A stretch of 64,000 nucleotides of DNA from Piscinibacter sp047600445 (GCF_047600445.1 NZ_JASGKT010000002.1:1736001-1800000), one strand, 5' to 3'; shown: positions 1 to 11,107, counted from the first letter of the stretch. The notes: generated from the sequence alone by a model not told the origin. A program made the numbers and translations.

Positions 1-655
1 CGTGGATCGCGTCGCGCGTCGTGCCCGGCAGGTCGAAGGCGACCAGGCGCTCCTCGCCCAGCCAGGTGTTGATCAGCGTCGACTTGCCGACGTTCGGCCG
101 GCCCGCCACGGCCAGGCGGATCGGCGCGTCGGGGTCGGGCTCGGCGCCCTCTTCCTCGCCGAAGTCGCAGTCGGCCAGCGCCGCTTCGGTCAGGCTGCGC
201 ACGCCCTGGCCGTGCGCGGCCGACACCGGGTGCGGCTCGCCCAGGCCGAGTTCGTAGAACTCGCCGAGCAGCGGCGAATCGGCCATGCCCTCGGCCTTGT
301 TGGCCGCCAGCAGGATCTTCTTGCCGGTGCTGCGCAGGTAGCGCGCGATGTCGTGGTCCTGCGCCGAGAGCCCGCCGCGCACGTCGACGACGAAGACCAC
401 CGCGTCCGCCTCGGCCACCGCCTGGCGCGTCTGGCGCGCCATCTCGCGGACGATGCCCGATTCGGCGCTCGGCTCGAAGCCGCCGGTGTCGATGACGATG
501 AACTCGCGCTCGCCGAGGCGACCGTCGCCGTAATGGCGGTCGCGCGTCAGCCCGGCGAAGTCGGCGACGATCGCGTCGCGGCTCTTCGTCAGGCGGTTGA
601 ACAGCGTCGACTTGCCGACGTTGGGCCGCCCCACGAGGGCAATGACGGGTTTCAC
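1..655 (-). CDS. der: GTPase Der (EngA), partial: C-terminal part outside the window
   Basis: Essential tandem-GTPase needed for maturation of the 50S ribosomal subunit. The frame opens at a GTG (653-655) with KPVIALVGRPNVGKST, the P-loop of the first G domain, followed by DTGGF (G3) and NKAE (G4). After an acidic linker a second P-loop appears (GRPNVGKSTLINTWLG), and the frame runs off the window just after the second G2/G3 region (LPGTTRDAI). About 218 codons are present of a family length near 440-450, so the rest of G domain 2 and the KH-like domain lie outside. It is the last visible gene of the bamB-side operon, 92 bases downstream of bamB, and that gap holds three hairpins. Identification is secure because two EngA-type G domains in one chain are diagnostic. 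Confidence 0.95.
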   Translation of the reverse strand, partial: MKPVIALVGRPNVGKSTLFNRLTKSRDAIVADFAGLTRDRHYGDGRLGEREFIVIDTGGFEPSAESGIVREMARQTRQAVAEADAVVFVVDVRGGLSAQDHDIARYLRSTGKKILLAANKAEGMADSPLLGEFYELGLGEPHPVSAAHGQGVRSLTEAALADCDFGEEEGAEPDPDAPIRLAVAGRPNVGKSTLINTWLGEERLVAFDLPGTTRDAIH

Positions 656-674
656 GACGCGGGTCTCCGGCGAC

Positions 675-735
675 CGGCGACCGGCCGCTCCGAAGCCGGT
701 CGCCGATCCCCCCGGGGGATCGCCGTGAAACGGCG
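675..735. repeat. Three consecutive perfect hairpins between bamB and der
   Basis: The 92-base gap contains three back-to-back inverted repeats: an 11-bp stem at 675-685/695-705 with a 9-base loop, a 9-bp stem at 704-712/714-722 around a single base, and a 6-bp stem at 721-726/730-735. None is followed by a T-run on either strand, so they do not look like ordinary intrinsic terminators. They could modulate read-through or processing between bamB and der. Confidence 0.6.
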
Positions 736-747
736 AGGGGCTGTCAT

Positions 748-1872
748 CTACTCGGGGCGGAAGGCGTGCAATCCGCCGTTGCGCGTGACGACGAGCAGCG
801 TCGTGCCCGACACCGCCGGCGCCGCGGCGGGCGCCGAGCCGTCGGTCGGCAGGCGCAGCATCGTCTGGCCCTTGGCCAGCGAGAGCCAGTGCACCATGCC
901 CTCGCCGTCGACGAACACCGCCGTCGGCCCGGCCACCTGCGGCGCGCCCAGGCTGCGGTACAGCAGCGCTTCGCTGCTCCAGGCGACCTCGCCGCCGGCG
1001 GCCTGCCAGGCGGTGATGCGGTCCGACGCATCGGCGCCGACCACCACTTGCTCGTTGCCGGCGATGCCCTCGGTACCGCCGACGTTCTTGCTCCATTGCA
1101 GGTTGCCGCGCTCGGCGTCGACGCAGCCCACCGCCGACTGGAAGGCGCGCGCGCAGACGCTGTCGCCGCGGCGCACCAGCGGCGCCACCAGGTCGGCGAT
1201 GCGCTCGACCTCGTTGGTGCCGCGCGGCGAGGCCACCGGCACCTCCCAGCGCACGTTGCCGCTCAGCGGGTCGAGCCCGGCCAGCCGCGGGCCCTGGCCG
1301 ACCAGCAGCGTGTTCTTGAACGCCGCCAGCACGCCGCCCTGCGCCAGCGTCAGCGGCTCGCCCGGGCGCTGCTGCTGCCACAGCTTGCGGCCGTCGAGCG
1401 CGTCCCAGGCGGCCACGCGGCGGTCGACGCCGAGCACGAAGACGCGCTCGCCGGCCACCAGCGGCGCGGTCACGACCTTGGTGCCCACCGGCTTGCGCCA
1501 CAGCGGCTTGCCGCCGTCGAGCACCACCAACTCGCCCTCGCGCGTGACCACCGCGGCGTAGCGGCCGTCGCTGCCGACGCCGGCGGCGATGCGCCCGCCG
1601 ACGCTCGTGCGCCAGACTTCGCGGCCGGTGTCGGCCTGCACGGCGGCGACGGTGCCGTCGCCGCTGGCCACGGTGAACACGCCGCCTTGCGCCGCCACGG
1701 AAAGCGGGAAGTCGATGCCGCCGATGCGCTGCGACCAGACCTGCTTGCCGGCGATGGGCGCGGCGATGGCCTCGTAGGGCTTGGGTTTGGGACGATCGGG
1801 CCCGCTGGAGCAGCCCGCCAGCGCCAGCGCCAGCGCCAGCGCGCCGGCCAGGACTTGCCAGCGCGCCGTCAC
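748..1872 (-). CDS. bamB: Outer membrane assembly lipoprotein BamB
   Basis: Lipoprotein partner of the BAM complex that folds beta-barrel proteins into the outer membrane. The 374-residue product starts at a GTG whose bases overlap the upstream stop (GTGA). It carries a lipoprotein signal ending in LALAGC, lipidated Cys21. The rest is repeated WD/PQQ-like blades (for example TGREVWRT, DGRKLWQQ, SGNVRWEV, RGNLQWSK), the eight-bladed propeller of BamB, and the usual length (about 380) is met. The neighbours yfgM upstream and der downstream are the conserved BamB context in proteobacteria. The 4-base overlap with yfgM suggests translational coupling. Confidence 0.96.
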   Translation of the reverse strand: MTARWQVLAGALALALALAGCSSGPDRPKPKPYEAIAAPIAGKQVWSQRIGGIDFPLSVAAQGGVFTVASGDGTVAAVQADTGREVWRTSVGGRIAAGVGSDGRYAAVVTREGELVVLDGGKPLWRKPVGTKVVTAPLVAGERVFVLGVDRRVAAWDALDGRKLWQQQRPGEPLTLAQGGVLAAFKNTLLVGQGPRLAGLDPLSGNVRWEVPVASPRGTNEVERIADLVAPLVRRGDSVCARAFQSAVGCVDAERGNLQWSKNVGGTEGIAGNEQVVVGADASDRITAWQAAGGEVAWSSEALLYRSLGAPQVAGPTAVFVDGEGMVHWLSLAKGQTMLRLPTDGSAPAAAPAVSGTTLLVVTRNGGLHAFRPE

Positions 1873-2537
1873 TTGGCGGCTCCCTCGGCCGCCGCCGGCG
1901 GCGCGGCGCCCAGCGCGGTCAGCTTGGCGTCGATCAGGCGGCGGTACTGCACCGCCGGGTCCATCGTGTCCCAGGCCTTGCGGTAGGCGGCCTTGGCCTC
2001 GTCGGTCTTGCCCTGCGCGAGCAGGATGTCGCCGCGGCGGTCGGCCACCAGCGCCTCGAATTCCTTGCTCGCGGCGCCGTCGAGCTGCTTGAGCGCCTCG
2101 TCGTACTTCTTCTGGTCGGCCAGCAGGCCGGCCAGGCGCAGCCGGGCGACGCTGCGGTATTCGCTCTCGCTGGCCTTGTCGGCCACCCAGGTCAGCGTGG
2201 CCTGCGCGGCGTCGGCCTGCCCCTTGTCGAACTGCACGCGCGCGGTCAGCAGCCCGCCCTGCTGAGCGAAGGCGGTACCGCCGAAACGCTCCTTCAGGTC
2301 GTTGAAGATGCCGGCGGCCTTGGGTGCATCGCCGGCGTCGGCGGCCTTCTGCAACTCGTCGAACATCGCCGCGGCCTTGACGGCCTGGTCGCGCTGCCAC
2401 CAGGTCCAGCCGTTCCAGGCCGCGAAGCCGGCGAGCACGATGGTCAGCGCCCAGGTGATCAGGTTGCCGTACTGGCTCCAGAACGCCTTCAACTGGGCGA
2501 CCTGTTCCTGTTCTTCGAGATCGAGATGCGTGGCCAT
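1869..2537 (-). CDS. YfgM-like membrane-anchored TPR protein
   Basis: A 222-residue inner-membrane protein of the YfgM/UPF0070 family, known in E. coli as an ancillary SecYEG/PpiD partner helping periplasmic chaperone handover. A short acidic cytoplasmic N-terminus (MATHLDLEEQEQVAQLKAFW) is followed by one membrane segment at about residues 25-47. The rest is a periplasmic helical TPR-like domain rich in Ala, Asp and Lys. It overlaps bamB by 4 bases and lies 36 bases downstream of hisS, the same hisS-yfgM-bamB-der order seen in E. coli. Family assignment is firm. Function in this organism is inferred from E. coli. Confidence 0.88.
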   Translation of the reverse strand: MATHLDLEEQEQVAQLKAFWSQYGNLITWALTIVLAGFAAWNGWTWWQRDQAVKAAAMFDELQKAADAGDAPKAAGIFNDLKERFGGTAFAQQGGLLTARVQFDKGQADAAQATLTWVADKASESEYRSVARLRLAGLLADQKKYDEALKQLDGAASKEFEALVADRRGDILLAQGKTDEAKAAYRKAWDTMDPAVQYRRLIDAKLTALGAAPPAAAEGAAK

Positions 2538-2573
2538 GAGGGTGGAAGTTCGGTTCTGCGCGCAAAGGCGCGA

Positions 2574-3884
2574 TTATGCTTTGGCGAGGTCGGCGGCCCA
2601 GGCGGCGGCGCCGGCCAGCGGCAGGCTGCGCTGCACGGCGGCGGCGTCGCGCAAGTCCTTCAGCGCCACCTCGCCGCGCGCCAGTTCGTCATCGCCGAAG
2701 ATCAGCGCGTAGCGCGCGCCGCTGGCGCCGGCGCGCTTGAACTGCGCCTTCATGCCGCCGCCGCCGGCGTGCATCAGCACGGCAATGCCGGCGGCGCGCA
2801 GGGTCTCGAGCACCGCCATCGCACACGGCAGCGCCGCCGCGCTTGGCAGCACGGCGTAGACGGCTGGCGCCGACGCGGGCTGCGCCACCTTCAGCTCCTG
2901 CAACAGCAGCAGCAGCCGCTCTATGCCCAGGCCGAAGCCGACGGCGGGCGACGGCTTGCCGCCGAGCTGCTCGAACAGCCCGTCGTAGCGGCCGCCGCCG
3001 CACACCGTGCCCTGCGAGCCGAGCTGGTCGGTAACCCACTCGAACACGGTCAGGTTGTAGTAGTCCATGCCGCGCACCAGGCGCGGGTTGATGCGGTATT
3101 CCAGCCCGGCCGCGTCGAGCACCGCGCGCAGCGCGTCGAAGTGCGCGCGCGATTCGGCGCCGAGGAAGTCGCCCAGTTGAGGCGCGGCTTCGACCAGCGC
3201 CTGCATCGCCGGGTTCTTGCTGTCCAGGATGCGCAGCGGGTTGCTGTGCAGGCGGCGCCGCGCGTCCTCGTCGAGCTGGCCGGCGTGCGCCTCGAAGTGC
3301 GCGATCAGCGCGGCGCGGTGCGCCAGGCGCTCGGCCGGCTGGCCCAGGCTGTTCAGCTCCAGCCGCACGTGGCGCCCGATCTCCAGCCCGAGGGCGCGCC
3401 ACAGCGCGCGCAGCATCAGGATCATCTCGGCGTCCACGTCGGGCCCGGCGAAACCCAGCGCCTCGACATCGAGCTGGTGGAACTGCCGGTAGCGGCCCTT
3501 CTGCGGCCGCTCGTGGCGGAACATCGGCCCGAGCGTCCACAGCCGCAGCGGCCCGTTGTACAGCGCGTTGTGCTCGACCATCGCGCGCACGATGCCGGCG
3601 GTGGCCTCGGGGCGCAGCGTGAGCTGGTCGCCGTTCATGGCGTCGGTGAAGGAGTACATCTCCTTCTCGACGATGTCGGTCACCTCGCCGAGCCCGCGCA
3701 CGAACAGCGCCGTCGGCTCGACGATGGGCGTCACGACGTACTGGTAGCCGTAGCGGCCCAGCACCTCGCGCACCGTGGTCTCGAACCACGACCACAGCGC
3801 CGAGTCGGGCAGCCGGTCGGTGCGCGGCACGCCGGCCGGCAGGATGTCGTTCATGCCCTTGACGGCACGCAGGATGTCAGCCAT
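2574..3884 (-). CDS. hisS: Histidyl-tRNA synthetase
   Basis: Class II aminoacyl-tRNA synthetase charging tRNA-His. The 436-residue length is typical. It begins MADILRAVKGMNDILP, the conserved class II N-terminus of HisRS. Motif 2 appears as GPMFRHERPQKGRYRQFHQ, the histidine A motif as LVRGMDYYNLTVFEW, and motif 3 near the end as GFGLGIERLLLLL. The C-terminal anticodon-binding domain follows (VYAVLP to about residue 425). It lies 36 bases after ispG and 36 bases before yfgM, all read in one direction, so it is probably part of the same long transcript. Confidence 0.97.
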   Translation of the reverse strand: MADILRAVKGMNDILPAGVPRTDRLPDSALWSWFETTVREVLGRYGYQYVVTPIVEPTALFVRGLGEVTDIVEKEMYSFTDAMNGDQLTLRPEATAGIVRAMVEHNALYNGPLRLWTLGPMFRHERPQKGRYRQFHQLDVEALGFAGPDVDAEMILMLRALWRALGLEIGRHVRLELNSLGQPAERLAHRAALIAHFEAHAGQLDEDARRRLHSNPLRILDSKNPAMQALVEAAPQLGDFLGAESRAHFDALRAVLDAAGLEYRINPRLVRGMDYYNLTVFEWVTDQLGSQGTVCGGGRYDGLFEQLGGKPSPAVGFGLGIERLLLLLQELKVAQPASAPAVYAVLPSAAALPCAMAVLETLRAAGIAVLMHAGGGGMKAQFKRAGASGARYALIFGDDELARGEVALKDLRDAAAVQRSLPLAGAAAWAADLAKA

Positions 3885-3920
3885 GTCGCAACGAAGTGGA
3901 AAGCGGGAAGCCGCGGCGCC

Positions 3921-5210
3921 TCAGGGCGCGGCGGCGGCGGCGCCGAAGCGCTTCTCGATGTAGTCCTCGACGATGCGGTGGAACTCCTGCGCGATGCCCT
4001 CGCCGCGCAGCGTCAGCGCCTTCTCGCCGTCGATGAACACCGGCGCGGCCGGCGCCTCGCCGTTGCCCGGCAGGCTGATGCCGATGTCGGCATGCTTGCT
4101 CTCGCCCGGGCCGTTGACGATGCAGCCCATCACCGCGACCTTCATCGTCTCGACGCCGGGGTACTTGCTCTTCCACACCGGCATCTGCGCGCGCAGGAAG
4201 TCGTCGATCTGCTTGGCGAGTTCCTGGAAGGTGGTGCTGGTGGTGCGGCCGCAGCCGGGGCAGGCGGTGACGCTCGGGTTGAAGGAGCGCAGGCCCAGCG
4301 ATTGCAGAATCTCGAGGGCCACCACCACCTCCTGCGTGCGCGCCTCGCCGGGCTGCGGCGTCAGGCTGACGCGGATGGTGTCGCCTATGCCGTCCTGCAG
4401 CAGCAGCGCCAGCGCCGCGGTGGAGGCCACCGTGCCCTTGGTGCCCATGCCGGCTTCGGTCAAGCCCAGGTGCAGCGGGTAGTCGCAACGCCGCGCCAGC
4501 GCGCGGTAGACGCTGACCAGGTCCTGCACGCCGCTCATCTTGCACGACAGGATGATCTGCTCCGGCGCGAGGCCGATCTCCTCGGCGCGCCGCGCCGACT
4601 CCACCGCCGAGGTGATGATGGCGCGGTACATGATCTGCTGCGGCTCGTGCGGCTCGGCGAGGCGGGCGTTGTCGTCCATCATGCGCGCGAGCAGTTCCTG
4701 GTCGAGGCTGCCCCAGTTGACGCCGATGCGCACCGGCTTGGCGTACTTCGCCGCCGCCTCGACCATCTGCGCGAACTGCTTGTCCTTCTTGTCGCCCTTG
4801 CCGACGTTGCCGGGGTTGATGCGGTACTTCGACAGCGCCTCGGCGCAGGCCGGAAATTCGGTCAGCAGGCGGTGGCCGTTGTAGTGGAAGTCGCCGACCA
4901 GCGGCACGGCTATGCCCATGCGGTCGAGCTGCTCGCGGATGTGCGGCACCGCCGCTGCCGCCTCGGGCGTGTTGACGGTGATGCGCACCAGCTCCGAGCC
5001 GGCGATCGCCAACTCCTTCACCTGGATCGCGGTCTCGATGACCTCGACGGTGTCGGTGTTGGTCATCGCCTGCACGCGCACCGGCGCGCCGCCGCCGATC
5101 GTCACCTCGCGCGCGCCCCAGCGCACCACCGCCTGGTGCGAGCGGCGCGCGGCCGGGTGCGCCGGCGCGATGAAGTCGTCGAGTGATTCGAGCGATTCAC
5201 GCGCGTTCAT
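3921..5210 (-). CDS. ispG: 4-hydroxy-3-methylbut-2-enyl diphosphate synthase (IspG/GcpE)
   Basis: [4Fe-4S] enzyme of the MEP isoprenoid pathway, converting MEcPP to HMBPP in the cytoplasm. The product is 429 residues, the single-domain-insert bacterial type. It has VQAMTNTDT near the N-terminus, the TIM-barrel signatures GVNWGSLD and TEAGMG, and the cluster ligands in TACPGCGR and GCIVNGPGE near the C-terminus. I chose the ATG at 5208-5210, which overlaps the rodZ stop (ATGA), rather than the longer open frame upstream, which is rodZ sequence in another frame. The pathway end-product pool also feeds the hpnCDE squalene genes at 39-42 kb. Confidence 0.97.
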   Translation of the reverse strand: MNARESLESLDDFIAPAHPAARRSHQAVVRWGAREVTIGGGAPVRVQAMTNTDTVEVIETAIQVKELAIAGSELVRITVNTPEAAAAVPHIREQLDRMGIAVPLVGDFHYNGHRLLTEFPACAEALSKYRINPGNVGKGDKKDKQFAQMVEAAAKYAKPVRIGVNWGSLDQELLARMMDDNARLAEPHEPQQIMYRAIITSAVESARRAEEIGLAPEQIILSCKMSGVQDLVSVYRALARRCDYPLHLGLTEAGMGTKGTVASTAALALLLQDGIGDTIRVSLTPQPGEARTQEVVVALEILQSLGLRSFNPSVTACPGCGRTTSTTFQELAKQIDDFLRAQMPVWKSKYPGVETMKVAVMGCIVNGPGESKHADIGISLPGNGEAPAAPVFIDGEKALTLRGEGIAQEFHRIVEDYIEKRFGAAAAAP

Positions 5211-6067
5211 TTCAGCTCCAGGCGCGCGACGTTGTCGCGCGGCGCGGGCAATTCCACGGCCTTGCCGCGGAAGGTCAGTTGCGTCGCGGCGGCATTGCCG
5301 ATCGTCAGCTTGAAGGGCGCGGCGCCGTCGATGCCGACCGTCTCGCCGGGTTGCAGCAGGCGCGACAGCAGCGTCGCGCCACGTGCGTCGAGCACCTCGA
5401 CCCAGGATTCCGCCGACGCGCGCAGTTGCAGCACGCCGGCCACCTCGGCGGCGGCGCCGGGCGTGCTCGCCGCGGCGTCGGGCGCGGCGGGCGCGGAGTG
5501 CACCGTCTCCACCACCACCGACGCGGCGGCTTCGGCGGCCGGTGCGCTCTGCTCGGCGGGCGCCGTGTCGGCCGGCGGCGGCGTGGTCGTCGAGGTGGCC
5601 GTGCCGGGCGCCGAGGCGGCGCCGCCCAGCGTGGGCAGCGTCACCGTGCCCTTGGGCAGGAAGTAGACGACGGCGGCCAGCAGCAGGATCAGCAGCGGCG
5701 CCCACACCGCCGGCGAGCCGAGCAGCGACCAGTCGGCGCCGGCCGCCGCGCCGGGGCGCTCGCGGAACGGCGCGTTGATGCCTTCGGCCACGTGCTCCAG
5801 CCGGTGGCCGGCCGGCTGCGGCAGCAGCGCCAGCACCGGCGCCGGGTCGACCTTCAGCGAGCGGCACACCGTCTGGGCGAGCGCGCGGGTGAAGGTGGCG
5901 TCGGGCAGCTCGTCGAAGCGGTCGGCCTCCAGCGCCTCGAGCTTGCGCTGCGGCACCTTGATGGACGCGGCCAGCGCCGCGATGTGCAGGCCCTGCGCCT
6001 GGCGCGCCTGGCGGATCAGCGCGCCGGCGCTGGCGGCGGCCGGCTTGTCGACGGACGGATCACTCAT
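5207..6067 (-). CDS. rodZ: Cytoskeletal protein RodZ-like (HTH plus DUF4115)
   Basis: Bitopic membrane protein that links MreB to the elongasome and helps rod shape. The 286-residue product has an N-terminal helix-turn-helix of the Cro/Xre type at about residues 14-85 (GALIRQARQAQGLHIAALA and ALEADRFDELPD), one membrane segment at about 125-141 (WAPLLILLLAAVVYF) and a Pro/Ala/Thr-rich linker. A C-terminal periplasmic beta domain ends in RGKAVELPAPRDNVARLELK. It overlaps pilF by 8 bases upstream and ispG by 4 bases downstream. In many betaproteobacteria this gene is annotated simply as a helix-turn-helix protein next to pilF. The domain order supports RodZ. Confidence 0.9.
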   Translation of the reverse strand: MSDPSVDKPAAASAGALIRQARQAQGLHIAALAASIKVPQRKLEALEADRFDELPDATFTRALAQTVCRSLKVDPAPVLALLPQPAGHRLEHVAEGINAPFRERPGAAAGADWSLLGSPAVWAPLLILLLAAVVYFLPKGTVTLPTLGGAASAPGTATSTTTPPPADTAPAEQSAPAAEAAASVVVETVHSAPAAPDAAASTPGAAAEVAGVLQLRASAESWVEVLDARGATLLSRLLQPGETVGIDGAAPFKLTIGNAAATQLTFRGKAVELPAPRDNVARLELK

Positions 6068-6868
6068 CGAAGCGCCCCCGCTGGAAAGCGACGGCCTCGC
6101 GCGTCTCGGGGAAGCGGTTGAGCAGTTGCTCGCCGAGGTCCTTCACGCCGGCGTTGTTGCCGAGGCGGCGCTCGATGCGCGCGGCCAGCCACAGCGTCTG
6201 CGCGCTGACGTAATTGGTGTTGGCGTTGACGCGCCGGATGTGGAAGCGCGCGCGGTCGGCCTCGCCGCGGCGCAGCAGCACCTCGGCGAGGTTGACCGAG
6301 GTGGACGGGTTGTTCGGGTCCATCTGGTAGGAGCGCTGCAAGGCCTGCTCGGCCTCGTCGAGCTTGCCGGCGCGCGCATGGCACACGCCCTGCGCGAGCC
6401 AGGTGCGCGCCGTGTCGCGCCGCCCCGGCAGGGCCAGCGCCTGCGCGAACTGCGCGTTGGCCTCGTCGTGGCGGTTGTGCTGGCACAGGTACCAGCCGTA
6501 GTTCTGCAAGGCGTCGGTGTCGCGCGGGTTGATCGACAGCGCGCGGCGGAAGTCGCTGTCGGCGGCGCTGTCGTTGCCCAGCGCCGCGTTGATCAGGCCG
6601 CGCAGGTTGTAGCCCTGGCCCAGGCTCGGGTTGGCCGCGATCGCGCGGTTCACCTCGGGCAGCGCCACCTCGGGCTGGTTGTTCGCGAAATAGGCCGCGG
6701 CCAGTTCGAGCCGGGTGCGCGCGCGGCGGTCGGGGTCGGGGTCCTCGCTGCCGGGCTGCGGCTTGATCGGCCGCGCGTCGTTGATCGGGCCCGTGGTGGT
6801 GGTGCTCGTCGTCGAACAGCCGGCCAGCGCGGCCAGCAGGGTCGCGCAGCACAGCGCGGCAATGCCCT

Positions 6869-6872
<4 letters not shown>
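6060..6872 (-). CDS. pilF: Type IV pilus biogenesis/stability lipoprotein PilF (PilW)
   Basis: Outer-membrane pilotin that promotes secretin (PilQ) multimerisation for type IV pili. The 270-residue product has a lipoprotein signal ending LAALAGC (Cys19), a Thr/Pro linker and then at least five TPR motifs from about residue 55, such as YNLRGLINAALGN, DALQNYGWYLCQHN and PSTSVNLAEVLLRRG. The ATG at 6870-6872 overlaps the rlmN stop (ATGA) and has a good Shine-Dalgarno (AGGAGA) inside the rlmN tail. The rlmN-pilF-rodZ-ispG order is conserved in proteobacteria. No other pilus gene is in the window. Confidence 0.92.
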
Positions 6873-7993
<1,121 letters not shown>

Positions 7994-8000
7994 GGCGCGT

Positions 8001-8426
8001 TCAGCGGGCGTAGACGTTCATGCCGGGGAAGAAGAAAGCCACTTCCACGGCGGCGGTTTCCGGCGCGTCCGAGCCGTGCACCGCGTTGGCGTCGATGCTG
8101 TCGGCGAAGTCGGCGCGGATGCTGCCCTTCTCGGCCTTCTTCGGGTCGGTGGCGCCCATCAGCTCGCGGTTCTTGGCGATCGCGTTCTCGCCTTCGAGCA
8201 CCTGGATCATCACCGGGCCGGAGATCATGAAGTCCACCAGGTCCTTGAAGAACGGACGCGCCTTGTGCACCGCGTAGAACTGCTCGGCGTCGGCGCGCGA
8301 CAGATGCACCAGCTTGGCCGCGGCGATCTTCAGCCCGGCGCCCTCGAAGCGGGCGTAGATCTGGCCGATGACGTTCTTCGCCACGGCATCGGGCTTGATG
8401 ATCGAAAGGGTGCGTTCGATGGCCAT
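8001..8426 (-). CDS. ndk: Nucleoside diphosphate kinase
   Basis: Transfers the gamma phosphate between NTPs and NDPs to balance nucleotide pools. The product is 141 residues, the family size. I chose the ATG at 8424-8426, giving MAIERTLSIIKPDAVAKN, because it is preceded by a strong Shine-Dalgarno (AGGAGAA). A start eight codons upstream would add a tail absent from the family. The catalytic histidine lies in NAVHGSD and the nucleotide pocket includes the RELMGATDPKKAE loop. It is the first gene of the long leftward chain ending at der, and a promoter candidate lies just upstream. Confidence 0.97.
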   Translation of the reverse strand: MAIERTLSIIKPDAVAKNVIGQIYARFEGAGLKIAAAKLVHLSRADAEQFYAVHKARPFFKDLVDFMISGPVMIQVLEGENAIAKNRELMGATDPKKAEKGSIRADFADSIDANAVHGSDAPETAAVEVAFFFPGMNVYAR

Positions 8427-8466
8427 GAATTCTTCTCCTGAAATCAACAACTTGGCAAAGCTTCGA

Positions 8467-8472
8467 ATTGTA
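8467..8472 (-). promoter_or_regulatory. Candidate -10 element for the ndk-rlmN-...-der transcript
   Basis: On the minus strand the hexamer TACAAT (5 of 6 to TATAAT) sits about 40 bases upstream of the ndk ATG in the 81-base gap between rluB and ndk, implying a leader of roughly 33 bases. No convincing -35 is visible at 16-18 bases, so this is a position-based guess. Confidence 0.4.
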
Positions 8473-8507
8473 GCCCGCGGCGTTCGCGCGGCGCGTGACG
8501 ACGCGCC

Positions 8508-10387
8508 TCAGCGCCCGCCGCGGCGGCCCCCGCCGCCGCCGTAGTTGCCACCGCCCCGGCCACCGCCGCCGCCACCGCCACCACCCCCGCCACTGCGCCC
8601 GCCGCGGTTCTTGCGGTGGAAGGCGTCGGCGCCGATGTAGCCCACCGAGGTCTGCATCGGGTCGGGCTGCTTGGGGCCGCCCTTCTTGCCGCCGCCACCG
8701 CCGCCGCCGGGCTGCTGGCCGCTGCCGCCCGCGCCGAAGCCGCCGCCGCCGAACGCGAAGCCGCGCCCGCCGACGCGGCTGCGCGGGTTCTGCACGAAGC
8801 GCTTGTCGAAGGTCTGTTCGAGCGGGTTCGGTATCTTCATCGGGTCGATGTCCAGCCCGTCCTCGTCGTCGAAGTCGGCGTGCTCGCGCTGCGGCGGCTG
8901 CTGTTGCGGCTGCGCCGGGCCGCGCTGGCCGCGTTCGTTGTTCGGCCGCGCGCCGCGCTCGTTGTTGTTGCGCTGCTTGTTGCGGCCGTCGCGGCGCTCG
9001 TCGCCGCGCTGCTGTTGCTGCGGCTGCCCGTCGCGCGGGCCGCCGCCGGCCAGGCGCCGGATCGCGCGCACGTCTTCCGGCCCGAGGTCGACCCACACGC
9101 CGCGCTTGAGCCCGCGCGGCAGCACCACGTTGCCGTAGCGGATGCGGATCAGCCGGCTGACCGTCAGGCCCACCGCGTCGAACAGCTTGCGCACCTCGCG
9201 GTTGCGGCCTTCGGTGATGACGACGCGGTACCAGTGGTTGACGCCCTCGCCGCCGCCGTCCTCGATGGCACGGAAGGCGGCCGTCTGGCCCTCGATCTCG
9301 ACGCCTTCGAGCAGCCGGGCCTTGGCTTCCGGCTCCAGCATGCCCAGCACGCGCACCGCGTACTCGCGCTCGACGCCGAAGCGCGGGTGCATCAACTGGT
9401 TGGCCAGTTCGCCCGAGGTGGTGAACAGCAGCAGGCCCTCGGTGTTGATGTCGAGCCGGCCGACCGACTGCCACTTGCCCTGCTGCAGGCGCGGCAGGCG
9501 GCGGAACACGGTGGGGCGCTGCTGCGGATCGTCGTGCGTGACGACCTCGCCGACCGGCTTGTGGTACGCGATCACGCGCGCCGGCGGCGGCTGGATGCGC
9601 ACCTTGACCGGCTTGCCGTCGAGCGCGATGCGGTCGCCGAACGAGATGCGCTGGCCGACGTGCGCCGGCTCGCCGTTCACGGTGATGCGGCCGTCCTCGA
9701 TCATCTGCTCCATGTCGCGGCGCGAGCCGACGCCGGACTGCGCCAGCACCTTCTGCAGTTTGGGCGCGTCGGGCTCGGGCGCCAGCACGCGCTTGTGCGG
9801 CTCGGCCTCGCCGCCGTCTTCGGCGGTGGCGTCGGATCCAGCGGCTTCCGCGGCCTCGGCGGGCCCGTCGGCCGGCGCCACCTCGGCGTCGGCCTGCGCG
9901 TCGAACGCACCCGACAGCACCTCGGCGAACACTTCGCCGGTGGCGGCCGCGGCCGCTTCGGGCGTCGCCGCGTCGCCGCCTTCGCCGCGGCGGCGGTCGC
10001 GCCGGTTGCGGCGGTTGCGGCGGCGGCCGCTGCCTTCGCCGCTTTCGCTGCTGTCGCCGCCTTCGCCGTCGCTGCTTTCTTCGCCATCACCGCCCTCGCC
10101 TGCATAGGCCGCCGGCGCTGCCGCCACGGGCTCGGCCGCCGGCGCCACGGGCGGCGCCTCGCTCACGACGGACGCGGCCTCCTGCGGCGCGGCCTCGGCC
10201 GCCTCCTTGCGGCGCCGGCGCGGCTTGGGCGCCGCCTCGACGGCGACTTCGCCGCCTTCGGCTGGGGCCTCGCCCTCGGCGCTCGCCGGCGCGGCGGCCG
10301 TGCGGCGCCGGCGCACCGGCTTGGCGGCCTCGGGCGTCACGGCGAGATCCTCTGCGGGAGCTTCGGGCTGGGACTCGGGCGGGAGAT

Positions 10388-10391
<4 letters not shown>
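8508..10391 (-). CDS. rluB: 23S rRNA pseudouridine synthase RluB-like, with long low-complexity tails
   Basis: RsuA/RluB-family enzyme, predicted to make pseudouridine 2605 in 23S rRNA. The S4 RNA-binding domain starts at about residue 210 (LQKVLAQSGVGSRRDME) and the catalytic aspartate is in GRLDINTEGLLLF at about residue 310. The catalytic core ends near 445. At 627 residues the protein is about twice the E. coli RluB. The extra sequence is an Ala/Glu/Arg-rich N-terminal extension with arginine blocks (RRRR, RRRNRRNRRDRRR) and a tail of about 180 residues rich in Gln/Asn/Arg and then Gly (runs of up to 12 glycines). The start ATG overlaps the scpB stop. RluB versus another RsuA-family member is inferred from the motifs and the scpB context. 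Confidence 0.87.

Positions 10392-11107
<716 letters not shown>

Noticed and set aside
2526..5186. Long open frame on the plus strand opposite hisS and ispG
   Set aside because: Arginine- and histidine-rich translation without family features. It mirrors real genes on the other strand, a common effect of very high G+C.
3921..5867. Apparent fusion of rodZ-region sequence to ispG in one frame
   Set aside because: The part upstream of 5210 is rodZ read out of frame. ispG has a normal start overlapping the rodZ stop.
8508..8600. Glycine-codon run that could look like a sequencing or assembly artefact
   Set aside because: The frame stays open and ends with a stop at the expected place, and similar Gly-rich tails are plausible for this family.
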